Source: Delphinus delphis (taxonomy: Eukaryota; Chordata; Mammalia; Artiodactyla; Delphinidae). From it: a DNA stretch of 64,000 nt. Every line of letters starts with the position of its first letter. The stretch's first letter is position 1. Where the stretch lies: the NCBI RefSeq assembly GCF_949987515.2, contig NC_082688.1, forward strand, positions 107,301,893 to 107,365,892, written 5' to 3'. The notes under the pieces were generated by a model that saw only the letters and a list, made by a program, of their open reading frames with translations, did not search any database and was not told where the DNA came from. This document shows, piece after piece, positions 23,930 through 54,769 of this stretch. Both the position numbers and the translations under genes were made by a program.

Positions 23930-24782
23930 AATTGTAATTATTGAAAGTATATTTAATTTATATTGGGAACAACAAATAAGTCATAATCAAGAAAGAGAAG
24001 AGATGAAAATAATTAGAAAACAATACGATGTAAAACTTCATGGTAAATTGGAAATGGAGAGGAAATCAAAGATGTCCTATAAATCATATAAATTATCAAA
24101 GTGGTGCAAGAAGGAGGAAAAGTGGCAACAAATTCCTGTGGAAGAAACTGGAAATTTATTTAGAGATCTACTATTAAAAGGGTCCCAGGAACAGATGACT
24201 TACCAGCTGAGTTCCATGTAGTCTTTAAAGAACAGATAACCCCAATGTTATTAAACGATTCAAGATCATAGGAACAAAGACAAAGAGATTCCCGGTATGT
24301 TATGAAGCCAGAATCATCTTAAGGTTAATTCCTTATAGACCAATCATGCTCAGGAATATAGATTTTCATTCAAAATAAAATATTAGCAAATAGGACCCAT
24401 CCGTGTATCCAAAAGACTAAGGCACTGTAACCAAATAGCTTTTTGTTTGTTTGTTTTTGTTTTTTCGCGGTACACGGGCCTCTCACTGTCGTGGCCTCTC
24501 CCGTTGCGGAGCACAGGCTCCGGACGCGCAGGCTCAGCGGCCATGGCTCACGCGCCCAGCCGCTCCGCGGCATGTGGGATCTTCCCGGACCGGGGCACGA
24601 ACCCGTGCCTCCTGCATCGGCAGGCGGACTCTCAGCCACTGCGCCACCAGGGAAGCCCCCAAATAGCTTTTATTCCAGAATGCAAGGATGTTTCAGTAGC
24701 AGAAAATTGATCAACATAACTCATTACATCAACAGATTAAAGAAGAAAATTATCATATAAATAGATATTAAATAGTCCCCTG
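23930..24782 (+). pseudogene. Ancient L1 ORF2 remnant, split by a SINE
   Basis: Decayed reverse-transcriptase-region sequence in sense: 'cctatagaccaatcatgct'-like text at 24333-24352, 'ataaaatattagcaaatagg', then after the SINE 'ccagaatgcaaggatgtttc' and 'cattacatcaacagattaaa'. Frames are broken by stops and shifts. Confidence 0.75.
24444..24658 (-). mobile_element. CHR-2-like SINE nested in an L1 remnant, perfect 13-base TSD
   Basis: Reverse-strand CHR-2-type body. The duplication CCAAATAGCTTTT is at 24431-24443 and 24659-24671. The L1 text continues across the site once the SINE and one duplication copy are ignored. Confidence 0.93.
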
Positions 24783-25666
24783 ATAAAGGTCAGCAGCGCT
24801 TCCTAGTACAACCCCATAATCTGTTATCCAAAATGTGGGTAAGTGTGGTGGTCTAGTGTCCGCCAGGGCTCCACGGTTGGCTCTGCATTGCTTAACTCTT
24901 TGACCGGGAACCAGCTGCTTAACATCTCAGACCTCCTACTTGCACTTATTTTAGAGACTTGAAAGGATGATACAAGATAGGTGAAGTTCTTGGTCAAGAG
25001 TAAGCTCTCCTTGAACAGCCGGCCCTGGAATGGGTGTGGTGGTGAAGTGGCGATGCTCTTGGCTGTGGTCCCCGGGGTCTTTCCCACATCTGTCGTTTGA
25101 CGATTCTTTACCCAAGAAAAATCTTGATCGTATTTCACTCACCTCTCAAGAAGATTCCCTGATATTGTTGAAAAGTTGGCATTAAATGCCTGTACTATCT
25201 TTGTGACCTAAGTTAGAGCATCTCACCTGAAAATCTGAGCTGGAAAGAACCTCAGAATGTTCTAACGTGGGCCAGGAGAGGGAATGTGACTTTCCCAAGT
25301 GAAGACTGAAACCCAGACCACCAGACACATTGGTCAGCCTCTTTCTAGACGGCAAGGCTCCTACCCCCAGGGGCCTGGGATCCACCCTGGCGGTTTCTGG
25401 CAGTTTCGTCAGGCCAGACCATCTCTGTGTCCTAAACCCAGGAGTCTCTCCTCTCTGGGCCACTTCTTCCTGCTCTGGGAAAAACGATGGAGGCAAGCTT
25501 AGCCCACCCAAGCCCCTTCTGACCCCATGTTCTGACTTTGACCTTCACTGCCCCCCTGCTTCCCCACCTTTCTAATCGGCAACCGGAGGGGGTTTGGGGA
25601 CGCTCTTGTGCACAGAGGCTCTGAAAACCTACTCACATGGCCAATCTGCTGTGTGCTCTCCGACAG
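24783..25666. other. Non-coding sequence upstream of the BLK start exon
   Basis: No clear repeat or exon. The last 30 bases are the pyrimidine-rich tract and CAG acceptor of exon 2. Confidence 0.65.
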
Positions 25667-25667
25667 G

Positions 25668-44349
<18,682 letters not shown>

Positions 44350-44456
44350 GCCCGTGTGCAACTGGCAGCTTCCTCAGCCCCAGATGCGCTGCAAAGGCAG
44401 GGAGGGGTCGGCAAGCCCATTTCTCAGATGAGCAGACTAGAGGTAGAGCGGCCTGG

Positions 44457-44690
44457 CAGGTGGGTCACGGCTTGGACTCCGGATCCAATCTCAGCACGAA
44501 CCTTCTCCGGCTGTGTGCCCCTGGGCGAGTTACTTAGCCTCTCTGTGCCTCCGCCTTCTCATTGGCACAACGGGGAAGAGCCACAGTTGTATCTACCTTG
44601 TATCTTCTTCACGAGGATGACCCGCTAAGGTGTTCAGAATAGTGTCCGGCACACTCGTAAGTGTTTGTCATCATGTCATGTAAGGCTTCC
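44457..44690 (+). repeat. MIR SINE remnant inside the BLK 3' UTR
   Basis: The order is the MIR sense core: a 'cttggactcc' head, 'tgggcgagttacttagcctc', 'tctgtgcctc', then a 'gtccggcacactcgtaagtg' tail. Ancient and diverged. It makes up about half of the predicted 3' UTR. Confidence 0.75.
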
Positions 44691-44790
44691 TGTGCTGGCA
44701 CCAAAAGCCAGGAGTCTACCGCAGGTGACCTGAGTCCCGCGGGCTCCCACCCGACCCATACTGCGCTCGAGCACTTTGGGACTTTTCCGT

Positions 44791-44796
44791 AATAAA
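44791..44796 (+). terminator. Polyadenylation signal AATAAA of BLK
   Basis: Canonical hexamer 442 bases after the stop. It is followed 20-40 bases on by a GT-rich stretch (around 44818-44832), the usual downstream element. Confidence 0.8.
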
Positions 44797-44826
44797 GTCA
44801 CGAGATCTGACCTTTCCCGTGTCGTT

Positions 44827-45235
44827 CCTGGTGACAAGCCTGGACATCGCATACATGACCTTTGTGTTTGCATGAGTGGTGCCGCCAGGGACTCGCGGAC
44901 GGCCCTGGGTGAAAGTCAAGCCCCCAGCCCCCCAGGACGAGGACGCAGACCCGACAGTCACTGCCTTTTAGGGCAGCTTGAGTAGGACCAGCAGGTGGCG
45001 CTCTCACCTCAGAAATCCTCGGCCTCCAGGTCTGAGTCGGGGTCGCGGGTGGGAGGGCCGTTGCTCTGCAGAGCGCAGAGCTGACAGTACGCGCACCGGG
45101 GAGGCGAAGCAGCCCTGGGCTCCGGTGGCGCCGGGACCAGACGCCTAAACTGATGAGGCAGGGCTGGTAACACCAAGGAAGCTTCCAGGGTTCCTCACTG
45201 TTCATGGAGGCTCCCCATTTGTCATGTTTTTGTTT
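44827..45235. other. Sequence just past BLK
   Basis: GC-rich, CpG-containing (around 45040-45140), with no repeat or exon recognised. Confidence 0.6.
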
Positions 45236-45590
45236 TGTTTGTAACAGATTTTCCTTTTTTTGAGCTGTTAGGTTTACAGAAAAAGAAATGAAAAGTGTAG
45301 AGAATCCCCATTTACCCCTCACCCCGCCCCACCCCCAATTTCCCCTATAATTAACATCTTGCAATAGTGGCAGTACACTTGTTACAACTGATGAGCTGAC
45401 ACTGACACATTATTATTAACTGCAGTCCATAGTTTACGCTGGGATCCACTCTTTGCCTTGTATTCTGTGGGTTTGGACGAATGTAAAATCGCATGTCGTC
45501 ATACTACCGTACGGAATACTTTCATTGCCATCTTCTGCGCTCCACCTATTTCCTCTCTCCCTCCCCCTGGACCTCTGGCCAACTTGCCTT
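45236..45590 (-). repeat. Ancient L1M 3' fragment
   Basis: Reverse-strand phrases: 'gttaggtttacagaaaaaga', 'gtacacttgttacaactgat', 'ctgtgggtttggacgaatgt' and 'gcgctccacctatttcc'. Confidence 0.75.
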
Positions 45591-46227
45591 GTTTCGACTC
45601 CTCTGATCATGTGACAATCAAGGAGGTGGGAATACAGAGAAAGAAACCAGCAACAGAGAGCGTACGCGGTGTTTCCATGGTCACACAGCTCATTAGTAGC
45701 AGGATAGGGATGTGACCCCAAGCAGAGCAGCTGGACTGTGGCAGCAGAGAATGGGGGATGCTGGGCTGGGAGAGCCTCAAGGAGGGGCTGCCACACAGGC
45801 AAAGGAGGACAGACATCTGCAGAGTATTGCTGTTTCCAGGGTGCTTACCCAAACAGCCCCGGGAGGGATGCAGAGGCGGGCAGGGGCTCACCATTATTAT
45901 GCCTAAACTCTTTTCCCAAATGAGGAAACCGGCAGAGACTCCACACACCAGGCCTGTCCAGAGGCTCTTAGCTGGCCAGTGCTGGACCCTGGATCTGAAC
46001 CCACTCTTTGCCCTCAGCCCCTATTCATGGCTGTGGAGGTAGTATTCTCCCAGCCCCAAGCTGTCCGTGTGAGGGTATTGGAAAGGGGCCCAGGCCTGAG
46101 AGAGTGGAGCCTATGACTGCTGCCCCCCAACCAGAGCTCTGGTAAGGAGTACGCCCCAGCCTCGGACCCCTCATGGATTTTGTGCTTCCCCTTCTCCCTC
46201 CCTCCCCAGAGCCAGGGCATTTGCAGT
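45591..46227. other. Non-coding stretch
   Basis: Possible reverse MIR text near 45890-46020 ('caaatgaggaaaccggcaga'); otherwise unremarkable. Confidence 0.5.
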
Positions 46228-46476
46228 GCTACTGTAAAATGAGTAACAGCAAGACCTTTGGGATCAGATACACCTGGGTTCAAATTCAAGCTCTTCCTCT
46301 TCCGGGTGTGTGAACTCAGACACTTTGCTTGACTTCCCTGAGTCTCAGTTTCTTCATCTGGAAAATGGGCACATTAATAACTCCTACGTTATAGGCTTGT
46401 TTTCAGGTTTAGACAAAATAGAACACATGGGGTGTTTATCCCAGTGCCTGTCTTATGGTAAATGCTCAGAAACTTT
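46228..46476 (+). repeat. MIR SINE remnant, nearly complete
   Basis: 'cctgggttcaaattcaagct', 'cctgagtctcagtttcttca', 'tctggaaaatgggcac', 'cagtgcctgtcttatggtaa'. A CHR SINE is inserted at its 3' end. Confidence 0.85.
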
Positions 46477-46483
46477 AGCTCTT

Positions 46484-46788
46484 TTTTTTTTTTCTTTTTT
46501 TCTGGCTGTGTTGGGTCTTTGTAGCTGTGCGCGGGCTTCTCCAGTTGCGGTGAGCGGGGGCTACTCTTCGTTGCGCTGCAAGGGCTTCTCATTGCAGTGG
46601 CTACTCTTGTTGCAGAGCAGGGGCTCTAGGCGCCCAGGCTTCAGGAGTTATGGCACGTGGGCTCAGGAGTTGTGGCGCACGGGCTCAGTTGCTCCGTGGC
46701 ATGTGGGATCTTCCCGGACCAGGGCTTGAACCTGTGTCCCCTGCATTGGCAGGCGGATTCCTAACCACCGCACCACCGGGGAAGCCCA
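46484..46788 (-). mobile_element. CHR-1-like SINE, full length
   Basis: T-run, 'ctggctgtgttgggtctttg', 'cacgggctcagttgctccgt', head 'ctaaccaccgcaccaccggg'. Flanked by AGCTCTT at 46477-46483 and 46789-46795. Confidence 0.9.
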
Positions 46789-47009
46789 AGCTCTTATTAT
46801 TTTGACAGCCCCCAAAGAAAGGCCTTCAAAGACCCTGATGTACAACCTCCAACCGCCTTAACTGGGTGTCCCCTGTCCTCTTTGTCTCCCAGGGTGGGCT
46901 TCAAACTGTGCCCCTCAGCGTTTTGTTCTTTACTGGTTGCTAGGATTTTTCTTTGTCTGCCGTCACACTGCTCCCACCCTCGGGGCAGAACTGCGAGAAG
47001 AGCGGCCCC

Positions 47010-47165
47010 GGGTGTTGAAGTCAGGGACCTGGGTTTACCCAGCACTTTCCAGCTGTGTGACCTTGAGTTAGTAACTCAAGTCCTCTGAGCCTCGAGTTCC
47101 CCTTCTCCAGGCAGGGAAGAGCAGTGACTCCCTTGCAGGGCTGTTTTCAGGATTTAAAGAGACTT
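47010..47165 (+). repeat. MIR SINE remnant
   Basis: 'gacctgggtttacccagcac', 'agctgtgtgaccttgagtta', 'cagggctgttttcaggattt' in sense order. Confidence 0.75.
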
Positions 47166-47169
47166 TGAG

Positions 47170-47556
47170 TTGGTGCGTTTGGCTGCAGTACCAAACCCCG
47201 CAACCTGCGGGGCTTCAACAACAGACGTTTATTTTCTCACAGCTCTGGAGGCTGGAAGTCCAAGATCAAGGTGTCGGGAGAGTTGTTTCTTTTGAGGCCT
47301 CTCTCCTTGGCTTACAGACGGCCGTCTTCTCCCTGTGTCCTCGTCCTCACGTGGTCTTCCCTCTGTGTGTGTCTGGTCCTTCTCTCCTCTTCTTACAGAG
47401 ACAGCAGTCGTGTTGGATTAAGGTCCAGTCCAATAACCTCATTTAATTTAATCACCTCTTTAAAAGGTCCGTCTCCAAATACAGCCACACCCTGAGGTCC
47501 TGGGAGTTAGAACTTCAACATAGGAATTTAGGGGAAACAAAATTCAGCCCATAGCA
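47170..47556 (-). mobile_element. MLT1-type (ERVL-MaLR) solo LTR
   Basis: Reverse-strand landmarks: 'caacaacagacgtttatttt', 'aggctggaagtccaagatca', 'ctcttcttacagagacagca', 'caataacctcatttaattta' and the end 'attcagcccatagcaa'. No coding interior. Confidence 0.85.
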
Positions 47557-47889
47557 AATAGTGACACACAGACATAACATAATAATTATTTCTTCTTTTG
47601 TACCTTCCATTCTACCTTCCCAGTGCAAGACGTACAGTAGGTGTCAATGTATCCTTGTAACTGACCAGTTTTAAAAACAAGAATATTTAGTGTGAATAAA
47701 CTTCCCATCTACGAATAAGGAAGAACCAAGTGGACCAGCTCTCAGCAAACTCACACACGATAATCCAGATTTACGCAAAGGATACAACTGTCTCCAATGA
47801 TTTATCTTACAAAGGGGTCCACTACATACTCCTTTAGGTACTTTAAAAGGAAGGCTCGAGTTTCCCCAGGCTTCATGTTGTCTGGGGTT

Positions 47890-48550
47890 TTTTTTAAGTG
47901 TGGTAAAATACACATAGAATAAAATTGACCAACTTCAGCACTTTTTAAGTTCAGTGTCAAGTATATTCACATTGTTGAACCACCATCACCACCATCCATC
48001 TTCAGAAGTTTTTCATCTTCCCAAACTGAAAGTCTGTTGCCATTAAACACTAACTCCCCATTCCAGCCTCTGGCTATCCCCATGCTACTTTCTGTCTCTG
48101 AATTTGACTGTTCTCCGAACCTCATGTAAGTGGAATCATACAATATTTGTCTTTTTGTGACTAGCTTATTTCACTTAGCATAATGGCCTCAAGGTTCATC
48201 CAAATTGTGACATGTGTCAGAATTTCCTTCCTTTTTAAGACAGAGTAATATTCCATTGTATATTATATATATTGCATTTTGTTTATCCATCTGTCGATGG
48301 ACACGAGTTGTTTCCACCGTTTGGCTTTTGTGAATAATGCTGCAATAAACACTGGTGTACAAATATCTCTTGAGACCCAAGCCTGGATCATCTAGTAGTT
48401 CTCTTTTTAATGTTTTCAGGAACCACCATGCCGTTTTCCACAGCAACTGCACTATTGTACCTTCCCACCAGCAGCACACAAGGGTTCTGATTTCTCCACA
48501 TTCTCACCAACACTTGGTATCTTGATAGTAGCCATCCTAATGGGTTTGGA
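47890..48550 (-). repeat. Ancient L1M 3' fragment
   Basis: Reverse-strand phrases: 'ggtaaaatacacatagaata', 'gttgaaccaccatcaccacc', 'agcataatggcctcaaggtt', 'taatattccattgtatatta', 'ctgcaataaacactggtg'. A well-preserved L1M 3' end. Confidence 0.85.
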
Positions 48551-50852
48551 GCGGCTAGTGTCATTTTAATAGTATTAACCCAAGTTTCTGTGACTTTGGA
48601 CACCACAGGACCTCAGTCCTCTTTGATGTCTGAGTTTCCCGAGTTTTTTTCCCTGTATTTGCTGGTGACAAACCCCTTCAGGCTGGTGCCTCTGAAGTTC
48701 TGCTGTTTGAGGCTGGGTGTTGGGGGCTTCGTGGGCCTGGCTGAGAGGTCCCTGCTGGGTGGAGGTCTGGGGTGGGGGTGCGGGCAGGACTCTATTCTGG
48801 GGAAAGGACTCTATTTGTTTTCCCCCTGGGTGAGTCTGCCCAGCACTGCCTCGGGGTTTACTTGCCCAAGGCTCTCACCAGCCGTCCCCAGGCGGGTCTG
48901 CATCTGTGGGCACGTGCTCAGACCTCCACCCCAACATGTTCACAGGGAAGAAACACATCCTGTTCTGGGCACCCAGCCGCAGAGGCAACAAGGAGAGAGC
49001 TGCGGGCAGCGGCCACCATGACTCGCAGGCAGATCAGGGAAAACAGACAACTGACATAGGCTTGTTCAGTGCGTCCCACAGCCAGCCAAGCTGAGCTCAT
49101 AAAGTCTTCTGGATTAAAGAAAGAGCTAACCTTGACACCACATGTACATTCTGAGCTGAATAGACCTTTATGACCAGTCAACATTTACTGGGTATAAAGA
49201 GAGAGGTAGATCCTATGATCCTAATTTTAGACATGAGGAGACTGGGGCACAGAGAGGGTAAGTAACTGGCCCGAGGCCACACAGCTGGTAAATGGTGGAG
49301 TGAGGACTCACCACTCTTAACCATTCTTCCAGGAAGAATCTGGTCTAGATGTTTCAAACCGTGCCCCTCATGGATGAGAAAACCATGGCTTTGACGAGGG
49401 AGAACTCAGGCTTGAGGAGTTAGCTGACTTGCTGAGGTCACCTGCCAAGCTTGGGCATCTGGGACGCAAGCCTCCGTGCAGAGCTTCCTCCTGCGGGAGT
49501 TCCTGGGAGAGTGAGGGAGGTACGGCTTTGCTGGAGACAGAGCTGGAGCTGCCCCAGACCCATCCGCGGGCTGGGCCCAGACCCCTGTGGCCTCGCTCCC
49601 TGGCCACTTGCCGAGCCTGCTGTGGAAGGACGGGCTTTGGAGGAACCAGGCTGTGTTCGCTTCACCTCCTGGCTGTGCCTCTTACTGGCTGTGGAATCCC
49701 TGGCAAATTATTTAACCCCTCTCGGCCTCAGTTCCATCATGTTTAAATTGGACACAAACGTACCAGCTCACAGGGAAGCTGAGGATGAGCTGAGATAACG
49801 TGCATAAAGTTTCGGGTGTGGGTCACACGTGCAGTAGAAGGTCAGTACATGCACGGCCCCTCCCCCGTCAGGGCCCAGGCTGGACAGCATCTCCCTGAGG
49901 TCACCTGGGAGTCAGTGTGGGAGCCCAGCCTGCCCACCCCGGGGCCCGTCTGCCTCCCCTTTCCAATCAGCTTGGCCCCTGGGCCACCAGGCCCCCGTGG
50001 GCAGCAGAGGCTGTCGGGGCTGATGGGAGCCAGTCCCAAGAGGTCTTCAGGCAGATTCCCGAGGACTGATGAGGTGAAGGGGATAGCTGCCCGTGAGCTG
50101 ACAGCATCGCCTGCGAGGAAGGGGAGGCAGGAGGACAGGGGGGCCCTAATCTCGGCCTGAGGTCTTCTGGAAGGACAAGGGTACCATCTGGAGGCACCTC
50201 TGCTGGAGCCGTTCCCTCTGGGCCAAGGTCGCTCTGCAGCTCATCACTCTGGACTGAACGGCCTTTCCCATGAGCCACCAGGACTGGGCTTGCACAGACC
50301 GACTGGCCTGCGAGCCCTCCGCTCTCCAGAGGGAAGTAGAATATGTGGCCTCTGTTCCAGAGGCTGGACAAGAGGGGTGGGGCATGTGCACGTGAGGGTG
50401 TATGAGTGCTTGCACCAGCAGGCCTGCCTGCACGCCTAACTCACCAGGCCAGGGCACCTGGGAAAGAGACTCAGTCCCAGAATTGTGCAAGCTTTTTGCC
50501 ATTGGCATTATTTCTTGATTGTGTTGCTTCTTTCTTACTCATTTCTAGCCCCTAGATTTGAACAGTAGGCCCGCTGCACCCCCGTACACCCCACCTGAGA
50601 TTAAGAAAAATAGGCAGGGCCTCCTGAATCCCAGATGATCCACGGGTATTTATTAAGTGAGTGAGTAAATGATAAAGTCAAATGCGGAAAGGTTTGGCCA
50701 GGCCAGCCCTTCTGTTGAGCTGGGCTGTTTCTTTTTCCCACTGTGTCCCCAGTCCCTAGTACAGAGCCCGGAACCTAGAAAGTGCTCAGTGGATATTCGT
50801 CAAATACATGAATGAATGGGGACAAGTTGCTATTTTGCTCTTTGTCCACATC
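48551..50852. other. Intergenic stretch with MIR and L2 remnants
   Basis: Reverse MIR at 49205-49330 ('ggcacagagagggtaagtaa', 'gaggccacacagctggtaaa'), sense MIR at 49650-49830 and an L2/MIR tail at 50735-50820. No exon recognised. Confidence 0.65.
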
Positions 50853-50928
50853 CGATAGATAGTAACATATTAAAGTCAAAACAATACGCCCGATAGATAG
50901 TAACATATTAAAGTCAAAACAATACGCC
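50853..50928. repeat. Perfect 38-base tandem duplication
   Basis: Units 50853-50890 and 50891-50928 are identical, starting 'cgatagatagtaacatatta'. Either a recent duplication or an assembly artefact. Confidence 0.95.
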
Positions 50929-50989
50929 CAATCAGGGCTCAGGCAAGGATGGTTTGAGCCACATCAGTAAGGGGGCTGAGGCTGGAAAG

Positions 50990-51215
50990 ACAAGAGCCAG
51001 CGGTCGTGGCTCTGGGGGCTGGAGTCCTGTTCAGCCAGCTGGCCTTTGGCAAGTCAGCTGACTCCTCAAGCCCGAGTCCTCCCTTGTCAAGTGCACCCAC
51101 TACGCGGGGCCTTACCTTGCGTGCATGATACAGGCGGTGCGTCTCCAGCCCTCCGCAGAAAGCCTGGCACATGACAGGCATTCGATAAAAGGGTAACTGT
51201 TACTATTGGTACCAG
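50990..51215 (+). repeat. MIR SINE remnant
   Basis: 'tggcctttggcaagtcagct', 'gactcctcaagcccgag', 'gaaagcctggcacatgacag' in sense order. Confidence 0.7.
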
Positions 51216-51309
51216 ATGTTTGCAAGAGAAATGAGGGCTAAACATCCAAAAGCAAAGGATGGGATCACTGCTAATCCTGCAAAGGACATAAGAGCCTCAG
51301 GAAGGACTT

Positions 51310-52090
51310 GAACAAGTTAAAAGTAAGTGTCAGACGGGGAGAAAATATTTGCAGTAGCTGTATAACAAAGGATTACTGCAAAGAAAAAGTAAGGAGTCCT
51401 TCCTGTTTCTAAACAACCTAAAGACAAATGGACAAATGATTGACATGGGCGGTGCACAGAAAGACAACTACAAACAGCTACTAACATAGGGAGAGGTGTC
51501 CAGTCACAGCAGTAAATGGAGAGGTGCAAATTAAATAGTAATGCAGTGTTTTTGCCATCAGAATGGCAAAATGGCAATACTGCTAATATCCAATAATATT
51601 GATGATGACGCGGGAAAATTGTTACCCTCATCGAGTGTCAATGGGAGCGTAATTTGATAAAAAACGTTTTGGGGAGCATTTCTGGCAGTACCACTCAAAA
51701 TTTGGGAAGCCTACATACAGTGGTGGAGTAATTGCACTTCTAGAAAACTACCCTACACTAAAACAAGCCCTGGCTCGCAAAGACATGTGTATGATACCCT
51801 TCGCGGCCACATGCTGTCTTAGCAAAAGCAAACATTGAAAACAACTTGAAGGTACAACCATGGGGAAGATGGAAGTAAATTTAGGCACATGTATTTTGTG
51901 GACTCGTATTCTGTCATTAAAATGAATGGGGCGCTTCCATATGCTATGGAAACACGCCCAAGATACGTTGCGTGGTCGGGATGGGGAAGGTGCAGAAAAA
52001 TTCACATGGCGTGATTTAACACACACACACACAATTTTGTGTTTATCACACAGACCCTTACACGTACAAGTGCGGCAAAGGGACCAGAGA
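51310..52090 (+). repeat. Ancient L1-family (L1 or HAL1) fragment
   Basis: 'gagaaaatatttgcagtagc', 'aatggacaaatgattgacat', 'ccatcagaatggcaaaatgg', 'tttggggagcatttctggca', 'agtaattgcacttctagaaa' follow old L1 ORF2 to 3' order. A short CA run lies at 52020-52033. Confidence 0.65.
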
Positions 52091-54769
52091 GAGCCCAGCA
52101 CGACCTGGCGTGGAGGTGAGGGCTCATGGGACAAAGGCGGACGAGGGAGGGGCTCACAGTTTACTCTGTCCTCCACCGGCTCACATCTTTTAGGATGAGA
52201 ATGCAGTAATGCGCTTGGAGAAGAAAAGCCAGGCAGCGTCAGTGATGGATTACGCGATGCAATTGTGCCTGGTGGCAGAGACGGGGTGACGTGACCCCGG
52301 GGTTGGGTCCGGCCCTGGGGCTCCAAGAGGCCTCCTGACGCTGGGCCTCATTTGCCCCACCCCCACCCCGATTCCAGCCCACTTCCTCTCCAGATAGCGC
52401 CCCCCACCAGGTTATCAGCGGCCTCCTCACGGGGAGGCCAGCTCGGCACCACACCTTTAATGTGCAGTCATCAGGCTTATCAACCTGCACTGAGGGAGGC
52501 CGGGGGTGCGGGGGTGGGGGGGGGGGTGGGCATGTCCAGGGACCAGGCAGGGCTGGTTGATGGCGACCAAGCCCCTCTCCTCATCCTAATGGGGTCGGGG
52601 TGGGGGGAGCCTAACGTCCCACCACCAGCGACTCCTCTCTCCACGACTCGGACAGCCCTGTGACAGCCTTCAGACCTCAGGCTGCCCTCGTTTCCTACAG
52701 TACCGGTCATGGCACCTAGAATGCATCGCACGCCTACCCCGGGCCCTACCACTGTGCTAGTTGGTGGGCCTGCTTTTTTGCTTCTTCATCTTTAGACCTA
52801 ACAGGGAAGTACGGAGGGACGAGGAAACACTCGGAGATATTAAGTGACCAAGGTCTCCAGCCAATATGTGGCAGCACCAGGATTTGGACACAGGTCACCG
52901 AATGGACATGCGCCCAGAAAGCAGGGGGTCCCAGTGGACCACGTCAGCTCCAGCCCCGGGTCTCCCCCAGCTGCCCGGAACCCCAGCAGTGACTCATTCT
53001 GCCCCTTATCCTTGGACGTGGGTGAGGGGCCCTCTCCTTTTGAGCTGACTCACACAAACGTCATTACACTTGAGTCCTGCTAATTGAGAATTGTGTCTTT
53101 CGGCTTTTTGAGGGACTGGGTGGGTGGAAAGAGCACGTGATAGGATCAGAGACCTGGCAGGCCTCTCTGAACCTCCGCTGTGCCACTGGCCAGCCTCGCT
53201 TTTCTCATCTGTAAAAGTGGTATAGTACAAGTCCCTGTGCAAGTAAAAGGGGTGCCAACGTAGATCACACCCTTGGGAGTCAAGTAAATGGGTGACAGGA
53301 ACTGTGGCATCACCACCACCACCAACAACATCATCAGCGTCATTTGTGCCAATCTCAGGGCCTCAGTTTCCTCATGTGTAAAAATTAAGAGGAAGGTTAT
53401 ATGATCTTTTATGTTTCTGCCAACTCTCTCTATAATCCCAGCTAGCCAAGGTGACGTTTGCTTGGTACCCCCTGGAGGAAATAGGATTTGCCGAACTAGC
53501 ATAAACGAGCCTGCAGAGATCTCCCAGTCCTTCACCAGGGCCGGGATACAACTTGCAGAGTCTTCCAAGGACCTCCGGAAACCTACAGAGCGTGCTCACC
53601 ACAGATCTGCCACTCTTTGGAAGAAATTCCCCGGCAGTGCCCTACGTCAAGTTACTTTACATCCCTGAAAGTATCAGGACAGCCTTACTTTTAAAATCTT
53701 CAACTTTCCAGCACAGAGCTTCCAAGAGTCAGGCTCACCTCCACCCCACTCAGAAGGGTTGGCACGGCTGACCGGGAGGAGACTCCGGCGCTGTGGCATC
53801 TCAGGGAAGTGTGCGGGAGCCGGGGATCTGGGGAGCTTTGGAAAAAATCTGGATAAAATCCCTTCATGAGTTGAGAGAGCAGGAATCTCTGGTCTTTGAA
53901 GCAGCCACCTGGATTTTCAGAGGCTTACCATCTGCTCCCAGCTCCATCCCTATTTGGTTTCGCAGCCACAGCTCCCTCTGGGTCCTAATGCTATTTTTTT
54001 AGTGGACGAAGCTGTCCCAGGCCTCAGCCTAGAAAGGACCCTTAGACCATCAGACCTGGAGAGACTCAGAGCTCCCCTAATCTCCCCTGCTTGGGTCCAA
54101 CCTTTGTGTGCTCTCCAGCAAGTCACCTAAATTCTCTGTGCCTCCGGTTTCTCTTGGGAAAATTGTAGTTCGTCCCGTCCTGTGTCCTAGGGTTCTAGGA
54201 CCCCCCTCAAGACTCAGGGGAGCTGATTTGGGGAAATGACATCAACTTCTTGGTTCTCTCTGAGGCCCATGGTGACTCTGCTCCATTCTTCCAGTATCAT
54301 TTCCCAGTTTGACTGAAAGTGCTGGGGACCCCTCCCCAAGGGTCCAGGGTGAAAAAAATCAAGAGCAGTGTAGGGTGTCATGGGGGTTGGTGGGCTATGG
54401 AGGGGGATGGTGCCACGGTCTGGGGACGTTATAACGGGTGGGCTTTAGGGAGGCTGGTAGGATTGTGTAGTTGGTCTCGGGCGCAGCTAGAGCAGAGGGC
54501 AGAGTCTCCTGAACCCCGAGCCCCCAACAGCAGGTCGGAACATGTTTGTGAATCTTCTGGGAAAACAGCACCCAGGCAGGCTGGTAGAACAGACAGAGCT
54601 GGCAGGGGATGTGAATGCAGAGAGGCTGACGGGGACACCGGTGGCAGCCACCAGTGGCTGGAGGCAGGGCGTCCTCCGCAGTGGAGTTGGGCTGGGGGTG
54701 GCCAATGCCCAAGTGGCAGCTGCATCTTTGTGGGGACTCTTTCTGAGCCGAACATTGATCCTGGGGACT

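Larger units (their letters stand above)
44350..44820 (+). other. BLK: BLK 3' untranslated region (predicted)
   Basis: Runs from the stop to just past the AATAAA at 44791-44796; the exact cleavage base is not visible. About half of it is a MIR SINE remnant. No second tandem poly(A) signal is obvious before 44791. Confidence 0.75.

Noticed and set aside
44798..45364. A 188-codon reverse frame just past BLK
   Set aside because: It runs from an L1M fragment into the BLK 3' end and matches nothing known.
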